Positions 25,714 to 35,982 of a stretch of 64,000 nt of DNA are shown here, in pieces. Numbering within the stretch: the first letter of the stretch is position 1; every line of letters begins with the position of its first letter. The translations under genes were made by a program, and so were the position numbers. This DNA comes from Actinoplanes sp. TBRC 11911 (lineage in GTDB: Bacteria > Actinomycetota > Actinomycetes > Mycobacteriales > Micromonosporaceae). The stretch is taken from the NCBI RefSeq assembly GCF_012933445.1, contig NZ_JABBNC010000026.1, positions 79,723-143,722 of the forward strand. The letters are read 5' to 3'. The notes under the pieces were generated by a model. It saw only the letters and a list, made by a program, of their open reading frames with translations, searched no databases and was not told the DNA's origin.

Positions 25714-26298
25714 GCGGACCGGGCGGTCAGGTGGAGTTGGTCCAGGGCGGCCAGGGCTCCTCCACGGTGGACACCGATCTCACATCGCGGACTCGCAGCC
25801 CACCCATGGGGGTGCCGCCTGTCAGCTCAGACTTCGAACGCTGTGCGCGGAGTGGTCAGAACGCACTGATCCCGAAAGCTCGCTAGGCGAGGCGACGGCT
25901 GGACGGCGGCGGCGCTAGGCGAGGCGACGGCCACCGCGCCCTCGTTCAGGTGTGCGGGGCGTTCGCGCTTAGCGAATGCTCAACTTGTGTCTGCTTGTGG
26001 GCGCGCCGGGTCCTGACCGCGGCTCGTGGGGACGCGCCACACCCGGCATCCCAAACCGCAGCCGGCATGGACGCGCCACCCCGGCGCCCAAACCGCAGCC
26101 TGCAGGGCACGCAAATCGGGGTGTGCTGGGCGCTCACGTCGGGGCGGTGCTCAAACCGCGGGCGGCGAGCGTCGGTTGACGGGCGGCATGCTCTGGCGCA
26201 CTGCGTCAGCGGACTCGGTCAAGTGGGGGTGGCCGCGAACGCCGTTCCCGCGAAGCCCGGCCGAGTGCGCGAGCGGCCGGTGGCCGCGGAAACGTTCA
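25714..26298. other. Non-coding gap with short tandem repeats
   Basis: No supported gene. Contains the 32-bp GCTAGGCGAGGCGAC-type repeat (25882-25930) and two to three units of a ~39-bp repeat around GACGCGCCAC-CCAAACCGCAGCC (about 26033-26160). The open frame across this region is low-complexity and has no ribosome-binding site that fits. Confidence 0.5.
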
Positions 26299-26338
26299 CA
26301 GGTGACGTGCTCACGGGGGGATGTGAGCACGTCACCTG
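26299..26338. terminator. Strong hairpin downstream of the small His/Tyr-rich gene
   Basis: Perfect 16-bp inverted repeat CAGGTGACGTGCTCAC / GTGAGCACGTCACCTG with an 8-nt loop, 11 bp beyond the stop codon of the minus-strand small gene. No T-tract. Confidence 0.7.
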
Positions 26339-26348
26339 CCGGCTGGCC

Positions 26349-26522
26349 TCACCAGGGGCGCCGGCGGTAGTGACCGTGGTGTCCGTAGTGGCCGTGGTAC
26401 CGGTAGTGGCCGTGGTGCCGATAATGGCCGCGGAAGCCGTACCGGCCGGGGTGTCCCCGCCGTCCACCGTGCAGCTTCCGCGCGATCATCTCCATCAGGA
26501 GACGCTTGATCGAGCCGCTCAC
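26349..26522 (-). CDS. 57-residue His/Tyr/Gly-rich small protein
   Basis: Starts at a GTG (26522) with an excellent GGGAGG site five bases upstream. The N-terminus is amphipathic (VSGSIKRLLMEMIARKLHGG). The C-terminal half is a run of G-H-Y repeats (RGHYRHHGHYRYHGHYGHHGHY) ending RRRPW; the run is quoted here as RGHYRHHGHYRY then HGHYGHHGHY. A perfect 16-bp hairpin follows the stop. The His density suggests metal (Zn, Ni, Cu) binding or pH-dependent RNA or surface binding, which is inference. Its small size and atypical composition make it easy to miss. Confidence 0.72.
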   Translation of the reverse strand: MSGSIKRLLMEMIARKLHGGRRGHPGRYGFRGHYRHHGHYRYHGHYGHHGHYRRRPW

Positions 26523-26699
26523 CAGTGCCTCCCTGCGTGTCGGACCGGCTTCTCACGGTAACCGGCGCTGTCGAGTCCACCCTGTGCGTGACCTGGGCGT
26601 TCTCTGAGAAGGGTCGGCTGGCGAAGGTCTCCTGGCGGTTGTGCGTCGCGTACGGCCAATCCTGTGATTCATAATGGTCGATGGTGATCGGGGGGTGCG

Positions 26700-28025
26700 A
26701 TGAGCAGGGCCACGCGGGCGTTGCGGCGGCAGTACGTGGCGCTGGCCGACCTGGCCGGGGCGTTGCGGGCGCAGGACCGCACCGTCGAGGCGCTGGCGCG
26801 ATACCGGGAGGCGCTGGAAGGCGCGGAACAACTCGCGGCGATCGACGGGCGGCGCGCGGTCGACGTGCTCGTGCTGCGGGCGGACATCGCGGTGCAGGAG
26901 GGCATCCTGCGGGACACGCAGGGGTGGGGAGCCTCCGCGGTGCTGCACCTCGACCGGGCGGTGAGCGGATACCTGCAGCTGTCGCGGGCGAGCCGGCGGC
27001 AGGTCAACCAGGAGCAGTTGGCGCTCGCCACCGCACCGGCGCTGGTGGTCAACGCCGAAGTGCTGATGTGGTACGGCGATCCGCAGCTCGCGGCGGCGGC
27101 CGCCGACCTCGGTTTCCGGCTCTATCTCGGGCAGCACGGCAGCCGCGGCTGGAACGTTCCCCAGATGGCAAATCTGGCGAAGAGCGCATCGGGGGTCCTG
27201 GCCAGGACCGGCCACCTGGCGAACGCGGTGGAGGCCGACGAGATCGCGGTCAAGGCGTTCGGGGAGACCGCGGCCGGCAGCGGCTCCGCGGACGACCGGC
27301 GACGGCTGGCGACCGCCCAGGCGACGATGGGCATGCATTTGCTGGCGACCGGTGACGTCGAACATCGGCCGCAGGCAGCCCACTGCCTCGCCGGAGCGCG
27401 CGACGCGGACGCCGCCGCGGCCAGTGCGGCGCAGGACGACTGGGCACGGATCCAGGCCTTGCCGCCGGTCCACACGGTGGCGGAGGCGCTGCGGGTCGCC
27501 GATCGGGTCCCCACCGACCTGCCGGAGACGTACACCGCACCGCCCTTCACGATCGTCACCCCGTCCGGGCGCAGCGACCCCGGGCTGGCCGCGATCGATG
27601 CCGGCAAGCTGGCCGGCGTGGCGGTCGAGTTGCTGCCCCGCCTGCCCGCCGAAGGGTTGCGGATCGGCTTGGAGGCGCACTATCTGTTCGCGGCCGGGGC
27701 GATGGCCGCGCCCCTCGGCGAACGCGAGGCGGCGACCTGGGCCGGACTCGTCCTGGCGCTCTGCCACGCACTCGACGACGATCCGGACCGCGCGACGGCG
27801 TTGCCGCTGTCGGTGGACCTCGCCGCACAGAACATCCGGATGATCGACGTGCTGTTGCCGGACGCGGGCGGCGATCCGGCGCTCGGGCAGCTGCTGCGCG
27901 ACTGCGTGGACCATCACGCGGAGCTCCTGGACCGGACCGACGACCAGTCGACGGCGGAGGACGTGGCCGAGGTCCGCGCGCTCCTCGCCCGCATCGACGC
28001 CGCGGCGCCTGATGCGCCCGGGTAG
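26700..28025 (+). CDS. TPR-like helical repeat protein of unknown function
   Basis: 441 residues, alanine- and leucine-rich, with repeated helix pairs of tetratricopeptide spacing in the first 230 residues (YVALADLAGALRAQDRTVEAL, LADIAVQEGIL-type pairs, SGVLARTGHLANAVEADEIAV). No signal peptide, membrane span or catalytic motif. Starts at ATG 26700 behind GGGGGG. Similar actinobacterial proteins sit beside toxins, kinases or regulators, but here it stands alone in a repeat-rich region, so no partner can be named. Confidence 0.75.
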   Translation: MSRATRALRRQYVALADLAGALRAQDRTVEALARYREALEGAEQLAAIDGRRAVDVLVLRADIAVQEGILRDTQGWGASAVLHLDRAVSGYLQLSRASRRQVNQEQLALATAPALVVNAEVLMWYGDPQLAAAAADLGFRLYLGQHGSRGWNVPQMANLAKSASGVLARTGHLANAVEADEIAVKAFGETAAGSGSADDRRRLATAQATMGMHLLATGDVEHRPQAAHCLAGARDADAAAASAAQDDWARIQALPPVHTVAEALRVADRVPTDLPETYTAPPFTIVTPSGRSDPGLAAIDAGKLAGVAVELLPRLPAEGLRIGLEAHYLFAAGAMAAPLGEREAATWAGLVLALCHALDDDPDRATALPLSVDLAAQNIRMIDVLLPDAGGDPALGQLLRDCVDHHAELLDRTDDQSTAEDVAEVRALLARIDAAAPDAPG

Positions 28026-28327
28026 CGCGGCACGCGTACGAGTGGCAGCCGGTCGACGCGCTCGCCGACCGTCGTGGCCGCCACTCGCATCCACCTGAAT
28101 GAAATGATCAGCTCGCCAGGCGGGCCGCTCTCCTTTGTCCACCGTGTGCGGGACGTCATGCGCGATGTGGTTCCAGCACCGCTGGCTGCGATCGTGTCGG
28201 CTCCACCGATGGCAGCAGCCCCGCTCGTTTCGAAGCCCGGCGGGCAGTATCGCGTCGCGGCAGCCCGCGAGGGGACACTGCCGCGCATCGCCGAGCTCGC
28301 GGCGTCAGCCGCGCCACAGCGGCCGCA

Positions 28328-28423
28328 GACCATAATGTGGGATCGTTGTCCGCCGTACGGGACTGGCGTCCACATCGTGGCAGCACGCCCACAATGCGAG
28401 AGCCGTATCCACAGTGGAGTATC
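28328..28423 (+). repeat. Mini-hairpin array preceding large hairpin 4
   Basis: Five units: GACCATAATGTGGGATCGTT, GTCCGCCGTACGGGACTGGC, GTCCACATCGTGGCAGCAC, GCCCACAATGCGAGAGCC, GTATCCACAGTGGAGTATC. They align unit for unit with the array at 47537-47632. Two units follow the large hairpin (28530-28569). Confidence 0.72.
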
Positions 28424-28473
28424 TTTCTGCCGCCTTCATCCCCCTTGTCCGACGGCTTTCCCCGACGTTTCGT

Positions 28474-28522
28474 AGACCTTGGAGACTTATGGCTCGCATG
28501 TGGGCGTAAGTCTCCAAGGTCT
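28474..28522 (+). repeat. Large hairpin repeat, copy 4 (compensatory stem change)
   Basis: 15-bp arms AGACCTTGGAGACTT / AAGTCTCCAAGGTCT around loop ATGGCTCGCATGTGGGCGT. Compared with the other copies the stem has GAC for GAG on the left and GTC for CTC on the right, a paired change that preserves the stem. Confidence 0.85.
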
Positions 28523-28912
28523 CCAGCAAATCCAGAATGTGGTCGGGATCGCCACATAGTGGGATGGACAGGCGAGGCGCCGCAGCGCGATTCTTCGGCG
28601 CGGAAATCGGGAGGTGGCCGCTCAGACATGCCCGGCAGCCAGCGGTAGGTGAGCCACCGCCGGAGCGTGAGGCGCTGAGCGCGAGCGGCGCGGTTCGTCA
28701 CATGACCCACCATCGAGGTCCGCCCGCCGGAGAGAAACGCCTGGCCGCACGGTCTGCGTAAGGCAACCCCGCCCCGAACCGTCAATGCGCGAGAGAGTCA
28801 CAGCCGCAATCAACAAGCCGATCCCGACCAGGAAGCGTCATCCCGCGGAAGCGTCATCCCGCGGAAGCCGCCGTCGCGCGGAAGCGCCGTTGCAGCCGTT
28901 GTGGACGCGGGC

Positions 28913-29032
28913 CGACGCGGGGCGGACCGACGCAGGGCGGGTCGACGCAGGGCGGGTCGACGCACGGCGGGCCGACGCACGGCGGGCCGACGCACGGCGG
29001 GCCGACGCACGGCGGGCCGACGCACGGCGGGT
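28913..29032. repeat. 15-bp tandem repeat, eight units
   Basis: Units CGACGCAGGGCGGGT and CGACGCACGGCGGGC in tandem, eight in total, the central ones identical. Although 15 is a multiple of three, no supported gene crosses it. Confidence 0.85.
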
Positions 29033-29100
29033 GGGTCGAGGCGGTACGAGGCGGATCGAGGCGAGGCCGGGCGGGGGTGCTGCCTCGTACGGGGAAATGG

Positions 29101-29143
29101 GTGAGGCCGCCGTGCCTCCTGGGACAGAACACGGCGGCCTCAC
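29101..29143 (-). terminator. Terminator of the sugar ABC operon
   Basis: Perfect 14-bp inverted repeat GTGAGGCCGCCGTG / CACGGCGGCCTCAC around a 15-nt loop, 12 bp beyond the permease stop codon. Confidence 0.75.
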
Positions 29144-29154
29144 GTCGGGGGGCG

Positions 29155-30401
29155 TCAGCGACTCGCGCCCGCGCGCCGCTTCGTCCAGATGTCGAAGGCG
29201 ACCGCGGCGAGCAGCACCGCGCCCTTGACCAGCATGACCTGCTCACTAGGCGCACCGATGAGGCTCATGCCGTTGTTGATGACGCCCATGATCAGGCCAC
29301 CGGTGATCGCACCCGCGACCTTGCCGACGCCGCCCTGCACCGCCGCGCCGCCGATGAAGGCCGCCGCGATCGCGTCGAGTTCGAACTGGTTGCCGGCCGT
29401 CGGGTTGGCCTGGTTGAGGCGGCCGGCGAAGATGATGCCGGCGAGCGCGGACAGCACGCCCATGTTCACGAAGATCCAGAAGACGACCGACTTGACCTTC
29501 ACGCCGGACAGGGTCGCCGCCTGCAGGTTGCCGCCGACCGCGTAGATCTGGCGGCCGAACACCGAGCGGTTGGCCAGCACCGTGTAGCCCAGGACCAGGA
29601 TCGCGAGCAGCACCAGCACCCAGGGCAGGTTGCGGAACCGGGCGAGCTGGACGATCACGAACATCAGGACCAGGGAGGCGACCGCGATCTTGCCGATGAA
29701 CAGTGGCAGCGAGTCGGCGGTCTGGCCGTAGCGGATCCGGCCGGCGCGGGAACGCCACTGCGTCACCACGATGCCGGCCACCGCGACGAGACCGATCAGC
29801 AAGCTGAACAGATCGGCCCCACCCAAAGCCCCAAGCCCGACATTTCCAAAATATCCAGAAGAGAACCCGTTGGCCAACGTCCGGACGTCGTCGGGGAACG
29901 GGCCGATCCCCCGGTTGCCCAGGATCATCAGCGTGATCGCCCGGAACAGCAGCATGCCCGCCAGCGTGACGATGAAGGCGGGAATGCCGAAGTACGCCAC
30001 CCAGTAGCCCTGCCACGCCCCGATGATCGCGCCCGCGATCAGCGTGATGAGCACGGCAAGCGGCCACGCGACGTGGTGGTCGACCATGAGCACCGCGGAG
30101 ACCGCGCCGCTGGCGGCCACGATGGAGCCGACCGACAGGTCGATGTGGCCCGCGATGATCACCAGGATCATCCCGATCGCGAGGATCAGGATGTAGGAGT
30201 TCTGGACGATGATGTTGCTGATGTTCTGCGGCGCGAGCATGTCGCCGCCGGTGAGGATCGTGAACAGCACCACGATCCCGGCGAACGCGATGTAGATGCC
30301 ACTCTGCCGCAGATTGATGTTGAAGCGGCCGCTGCCGCCATCGCTCGGGGCCGGCGATGGTGTCACCGTGACGGCGACGTCGGCGTTGGTGGGTGCGAGG
30401 C

Positions 30402-30405
<4 letters not shown>
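29155..30405 (-). CDS. Sugar ABC transporter permease, XylH/GguB type
   Basis: 416 residues with a ~30-residue soluble N-terminus and about ten membrane helices. The BPD_transp_2 signatures are IGMILVIIAGHIDLSVGSIV and GYTVLANRSVFGRQIYAVGG, LSGVKVK. It is larger than RbsC and fits the XylH/GguB subgroup that works with a double ATPase and a ChvE-like binding protein. Starts at a GTG (30405) overlapping the ATPase stop (GTGA). Last gene of the operon. Confidence 0.92.
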
Positions 30406-31930
<1,525 letters not shown>

Positions 31931-31934
<4 letters not shown>

Positions 31935-33061
31935 GAGCCGAGCTGGGCCTCGGTGTAGTACCCGCCGTCGACGAGTTCCTTCTTGTAGTTCGACTTGTCG
32001 ACGACGACCGACTGCAGCAGCATCGACGGGACGACCTTGTTGCCGTTGTTGTAGTCCGTCGTGTTGTTGACCTCGGGCTTGCCACCCTTGAGCACCGCGT
32101 CGGCCATCTTCACCGTGGTCTCGGCGAGCTGCCGGGTGTCCTTGTAGACGGTCGAGTACTGCTCACCCGCGATGATCGACTTGACCGAGGCGAGCTCGGC
32201 GTCCTGGCCGGTGACGATCGGGTACGGGTTCGCGGCGGTGCCGTAGCCGTTGCTCTTGAGCGCCGAGAGAATACCGATCGAGAGGCCGTCGTACGGGGAC
32301 AGCACGCCCTGCACCTTGGCGCCGCCCTTGTACGTGGAGGTCAGCAGGTCCTCCATGCGCTTCTGCGCGGTGGCCGGGTCCCAGCGCAGGATCGCGATGG
32401 TCTTGAAGTCGGTCTGCTTGCTCTTGACCACGATCGTGCCGTCGTCGATGAACGGCTTGAGCACCGTCATCGCGCCGTTGAAGAAGAACGTCGCGTTGTT
32501 GTCGTCCGGCGAGCCGGCGAACAGCTCCACGTTGAACGGGCCCTTCGCGGTGCCCTTGGAACCGTCCGCGTTCAGCACCTTGAGGCCGGTCAGCAGCGAG
32601 GTCGCCTGCTGCACGCCCACCTTGGCGTTGTCGAAGGTGGCGTAGTAGTCCACGTTGGGGCTGTTGCGGATCAGCCGGTCGTAGGCGATGACCGGAATGT
32701 TGTTCTGCTTCGCGTTGTCGAGCTGCGTGGTGATCGCGGTGCCGTCGATCGACGCGATGATCAGCAGCTTGGCACCCTTGGTGATCTGGTTGTCCAGCTG
32801 CTGGGTCTGCGTGGGGATGTCGTTCTCGGCGTACTGCAGGTCCACCTTGTAGCCGAGGCCCTCGAGCTGCTTCTTGAGGTTGTCACCGTCGCTGATCCAG
32901 CGCTCCGAGGAACGGGTCGGCATGGTGACACCGATCAGAGCGCCCTTGTTGTCGGTGGCGCCGGCCGCCTTGTCGGCGGTCTTCTCGCTCGAGCCGCAAG
33001 CGGCCAGTGCGGCGGTAAGGACGACGGCGGAGGCCACGGCCCCCATCCGGGAGAATCTCAT
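31931..33061 (-). CDS. Multiple-sugar-binding lipoprotein, ChvE/XylF type
   Basis: 376 residues. Type II signal peptide with lipobox LAAC (Cys22), then a family 4 periplasmic binding protein fold: IGVTMPTRSSERWISDGDNL, LQYAENDIPTQTQQLDNQI, IASIDGTAI and IPVIAYDRLI are characteristic of ChvE-like proteins binding pentoses or galactose/glucose. The ATG at 33061 sits behind AAGGAG. First gene of the operon; the promoter region it shares with the divergent methyltransferase carries LacI-type palindromes. Confidence 0.93.
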
Positions 33062-33121
33062 CGCGCATAACTCCTTTGTCGGGGGCGACGTGGCGTCGAG
33101 TGTGAACGCTAACAACGTCGG

Positions 33122-33153
33122 GTGTCAACAGGTTCCGGTAACGTTGTTGACAC
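33122..33153. promoter_or_regulatory. Inverted repeat upstream of the sugar ABC operon
   Basis: GTGTCAACA and TGTTGACAC, a perfect 9-bp inverted repeat with a 14-nt spacer that contains a CGGTAAC half-site. Lies 61 bp upstream of the lipoprotein start. A regulator site is likely; the regulator is not in the window. Confidence 0.55.
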
Positions 33154-33203
33154 GTCGGGGAAAAGTTCGACCGTGACCTCTACGACCAGATCAGACGCCG
33201 AAT

Positions 33204-33217
33204 TGTTATCGGTAACA
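33204..33217. promoter_or_regulatory. LacI-type operator-like palindrome near the methyltransferase start
   Basis: TGTTATCGGTAACA, a 14-bp near-perfect palindrome (six of seven pairs) 21 bp before the methyltransferase start and sharing CGGTAAC with the site at about 33137. Resembles operators of sugar-responsive LacI/ROK regulators. Confidence 0.5.
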
Positions 33218-33238
33218 GGCCCCGGCTTTGATAGAGAT

Positions 33239-34078
33239 ATGAGCTTTGACGACACCACTCGCCGGCAGTTCGACGCCATCGAGCGCAACTGGGACGAGCG
33301 CACCCCGATCCACGCCGCCAGTCACTTCTACGGCCGGGACGCGGAGAGCTGGTTCGCCGCGTACGAGTGGGACGATCTCGGCGACCTTACCGGCCGCGAC
33401 GTGCTGCACCTGCAGTGCCACCTGGGCACCGAGACGGCGGCGTTCGCCAAGCGCGGCGCCCGCTCGGTGACCGGTCTCGATCTGTCGGGTGCCGCGATCG
33501 CCGAGGCCCGGCGCATCGCGGAGGGTCAAAACCTGGCGATCGATTTCGTACGCGCGAACGTGTACGACGCCGCCGAAGCGCTCGATGGCCGCCAGTTCGA
33601 TGTGGTCTACACCGGTAAGGGCGCTCTCTGCTATTTGCCCGATCTGGACCGTTGGGCGGCGACGGTGGCGTCCCTGCTGCGCCCCGGCGGGATCGTCTCG
33701 ATCGTGGAGTTCCACCCGATGCTGGTCGCTCTCGGCGTCGTGTCCGGTTCACTTTTCGCCGACGACCGGAGCCTGGTGCTGCGGCACGACTATCTGGCCG
33801 GCCGGGGCGTCCGGGAGATCGACGCGACGTGGACGTACACCGACGGGCCGGCGCTGAAGCGGGCGACGACGAGTTACGAGTGGGCGCACGGGCTGGGCGA
33901 GGTGGTGACCGCGCTGGCCCGCGCCGGGCTGTCGATCCGGTCGGTGCGCGAGAGCGACGAGCTGCCGTGGCGGCGCTGGCCGCACATGGTCCCCGCGTCC
34001 GAGGGGTTCTGGCGGCTGCCGGACGACGCTCCGAGGATCCCCCTGCTGTACGCGGTCACGGCGTCGAAGGCGGACTGA
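33239..34078 (+). CDS. Class I SAM-dependent methyltransferase
   Basis: 279 residues starting at ATG 33239 (MSFDDTTRRQFDAIERNWDE). Motif I is VLHLQCHLGTETAAFAKRG with the acidic end GLDLS; motif IV region is FDVVYTGKGALCYLPDL and post-IV LRPGGIVSIVEFHP. The HLQCHxGT variant is common in actinobacterial ubiE-like methyltransferases of unknown substrate. No clear ribosome-binding site precedes the ATG, so the transcript may be leaderless. Divergent from the sugar ABC operon. Confidence 0.88.
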   Translation: MSFDDTTRRQFDAIERNWDERTPIHAASHFYGRDAESWFAAYEWDDLGDLTGRDVLHLQCHLGTETAAFAKRGARSVTGLDLSGAAIAEARRIAEGQNLAIDFVRANVYDAAEALDGRQFDVVYTGKGALCYLPDLDRWAATVASLLRPGGIVSIVEFHPMLVALGVVSGSLFADDRSLVLRHDYLAGRGVREIDATWTYTDGPALKRATTSYEWAHGLGEVVTALARAGLSIRSVRESDELPWRRWPHMVPASEGFWRLPDDAPRIPLLYAVTASKAD

Positions 34079-34119
34079 GCGCGGGTCACGTCGGCGGGGG
34101 CCGGCACCGGCGTGGCGCC

Positions 34120-35043
34120 TCAGGTGGCCACGTGGACGCGGACCGACGTGCCGGCCGGGTGGCGGTGCAGGCGGACCAGGTCGCACAGGTCGTTGACGAG
34201 CAGCAGGCCGCGGCCGCCGGTGTCGTCCGGTGGCAGCGGCACCCGGCCGGCCAGCGGGCCGGGCGACGGGCCGGCGTCGTCGACCTGGCAGACCAGCACG
34301 CCGGACTCGGGCCAGACGGCGATCCGGCCGCCGCCGCGGGTGTGCCGCAGCGTATTGGTGACCAGCTCGTTCGCGGCCATGACCAGGTCGTCGAGGCGGT
34401 CCGGCGACAGCATCGTGCCGGCCGCCTGCCGCACGAACGCGCGCAGTCGGGGCAGGTCCGCCCGGTCGTCGACGACACGCTCCTTCGCGTACTCCGGCAC
34501 CGGCGGCAGCGGCACGTCGAGGTCGTCGGCCGTGGTCAGCGGGTCCACGTAGGACGTGCTGCGCCGCAACACCCCGCCGTCGAGGATCTGCGGGTGGGTG
34601 CGCCACGCGTTCAGGATCGCCGCGGGCCGCAGGGTGCTCACGGCGTACGGGCAAAGGATTGTCGCGTCGCGGCCGGCGAAGACCGCGTTGATCAGGGCCT
34701 CGTGGATGGCGCAGGCGTCCAGTTCGAGCGGGGTGCGGGCGGCCCACACCGGTTCCCCGATGATCGCCGCCCGGTACCCGCGGTGGCGGCCGGCGAAGTC
34801 GAGCAGCACCCTCGGCAGGATGCGCCCGGGGTTGCGGCCGGCGACCGCCATGTCGGCGAACGTGATCCGCCAGCCGTCGTCGACGAGCGCGCCGCGGAGC
34901 AGGTCGAGGTTCGCGGCGGGCACCGCGACCAGGACCGGGCGGCCCGCCTCGAGCGCGTCCCGGACGAACGTCGTGGTGGCCGCGAGGTAGTCGGCGCTGC
35001 CGCGGTACAGCAGACCGGGATGCTCGAACGGCTCCGTCGTCAC
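34120..35043 (-). CDS. MEDS-domain sensor with C-terminal HATPase (anti-sigma/serine kinase type)
   Basis: 307 residues from a GTG at 35043 that overlaps the stop of the gene before it (GTGA). Residues 1-165 form a MEDS (DcmR-like sensory) domain: HPGLLYRGSADYLAATTTFV, MAVAGRNPGRILPRVLLDFA. Residues ~195-305 are an RsbW-like histidine-kinase-type ATPase: N-box ANELVTNTLRHTRGGGRI and G-box DDTGGRGLLLVNDLCD. Such proteins switch partner proteins by serine/threonine phosphorylation. Its coupled neighbour provides the matching STAS domain. Confidence 0.88.
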   Translation of the reverse strand: MTTEPFEHPGLLYRGSADYLAATTTFVRDALEAGRPVLVAVPAANLDLLRGALVDDGWRITFADMAVAGRNPGRILPRVLLDFAGRHRGYRAAIIGEPVWAARTPLELDACAIHEALINAVFAGRDATILCPYAVSTLRPAAILNAWRTHPQILDGGVLRRSTSYVDPLTTADDLDVPLPPVPEYAKERVVDDRADLPRLRAFVRQAAGTMLSPDRLDDLVMAANELVTNTLRHTRGGGRIAVWPESGVLVCQVDDAGPSPGPLAGRVPLPPDDTGGRGLLLVNDLCDLVRLHRHPAGTSVRVHVAT

Positions 35044-35897
35044 ACGCCCCCGTCCACCGTGAGGCCCGGTGCCTCGGCGGCGCCGGTGAAGCCCAGCAGC
35101 CGGCGCAGGGCCGGCGAGCAGCCCACCACCCGCACCCGGCCGTGGTGCGCCGCCTGGACCAGGATGCGGGCGACCGCGGTGTCGGCGAACCGCAGCTCGC
35201 TGACGTCGATGACCATCTCGCGTTCGTCGTCGCCGACGTCGTCGAAGAGCTGGTCGACCACGGCGGCGAGGGCGGTGCGGTTGGAGCGGTCGGCCTCGCC
35301 GGACAGGACGAGCCCGGCCGGGACGCGTCGCACGCGCAGCGAGGTGGCCGGGTCGTACGGCATGCCGGTGGCCGCGGCGCCCTGGTGGGTCCACATGAAC
35401 TCGCGCAGGTCGAGGGCCTCGAACACGCGCCGGTCGTAGGCGCAGACGCCGGCCACGAAACCGTCGCTGATGATCGTGTTGACCATGGTCTCGTACCAGG
35501 CGAGGCGGTCGGCGCCCGGAATGTCGCGCCGGGCCCAGGACATGTCGCCGACGACGCGCATCCCGAGGTAGCCCTCGCTGCGGGCGCGTTCGCGTTCGGC
35601 GGCCCAGCCGGCCAGGACGGCCTCGGGGTCGAAATAGCCGGCCGCGAGGTAGCTGGACTCGGGGACGTCGGCCACCAGCGAGCCCGTGCGCAGCGGCTCG
35701 GCCGGGTCGGCCCCCCGCGCGCGCAACGCGGCGAGCACCAGCTCGGGTTGGTCGCCGCTGTAGATCACCCGGTGGCGTGCGCGCAGCCCGGCGATGAAGA
35801 AGCTCGCGATGGTGTCCGCGCGGACGCGATCATCGTCGACGACCCAGCACACGTGATCTCCGGGTGTCACCCGATCGAGCAGCGCCGACCCGGACAC
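35040..35897 (-). CDS. MEDS-domain protein with C-terminal STAS domain (anti-anti-sigma type)
   Basis: 285 residues from a GTG at 35897 behind GAAGGGGG; an alternative GTG at 35939 would add 14 residues. Residues 1-190 are a MEDS domain (TPGDHVCWVVDDDRVRADTI, MRVVGDMSWARRD, CAYDRRVFEALDLREFMWTH). Residues ~200-280 are STAS-like: VLSGEADRSNRTALAAVVDQ and MVIDVSELRFADTAVARILV, where the Asp-x-Ser/Thr region would hold the phosphorylation site. Coupled to the MEDS-HATPase gene, so one sensor type feeds both halves of a partner-switch. Confidence 0.87.
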   Translation of the reverse strand: MSGSALLDRVTPGDHVCWVVDDDRVRADTIASFFIAGLRARHRVIYSGDQPELVLAALRARGADPAEPLRTGSLVADVPESSYLAAGYFDPEAVLAGWAAERERARSEGYLGMRVVGDMSWARRDIPGADRLAWYETMVNTIISDGFVAGVCAYDRRVFEALDLREFMWTHQGAAATGMPYDPATSLRVRRVPAGLVLSGEADRSNRTALAAVVDQLFDDVGDDEREMVIDVSELRFADTAVARILVQAAHHGRVRVVGCSPALRRLLGFTGAAEAPGLTVDGGV

Positions 35898-35982
35898 CGG
35901 AGTACCCCCTTCGCACGCCCGGTTGGAATTGCCCTTCACCGTACGCGTGCGGGGGGCCTCGTGGCGTTACCCGTCCAGGTGA

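Larger units (their letters stand above)
28026..29100. other. Non-coding gap with hairpin composite and 15-bp satellite
   Basis: No supported gene. Holds the complete mini-hairpin/large-hairpin composite (28328-28569) and the 15-bp tandem repeat (28913-29032), preceded by two to three copies of a 16-bp GCGTCATCCCGCGGAA repeat (about 28845-28890). The rest shows nothing. Confidence 0.6.

Noticed and set aside
25950..26561. 204-codon open frame on the plus strand.
   Set aside because: Its composition follows local tandem repeats and its 3' part runs antisense to the better-supported 57-aa gene with its own ribosome-binding site and terminator.
28913..29032. CRISPR array (also considered for 45321-45428 and the 62-bp and mini-hairpin arrays).
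   Set aside because: Units are contiguous without unique spacers, and no cas genes are present.
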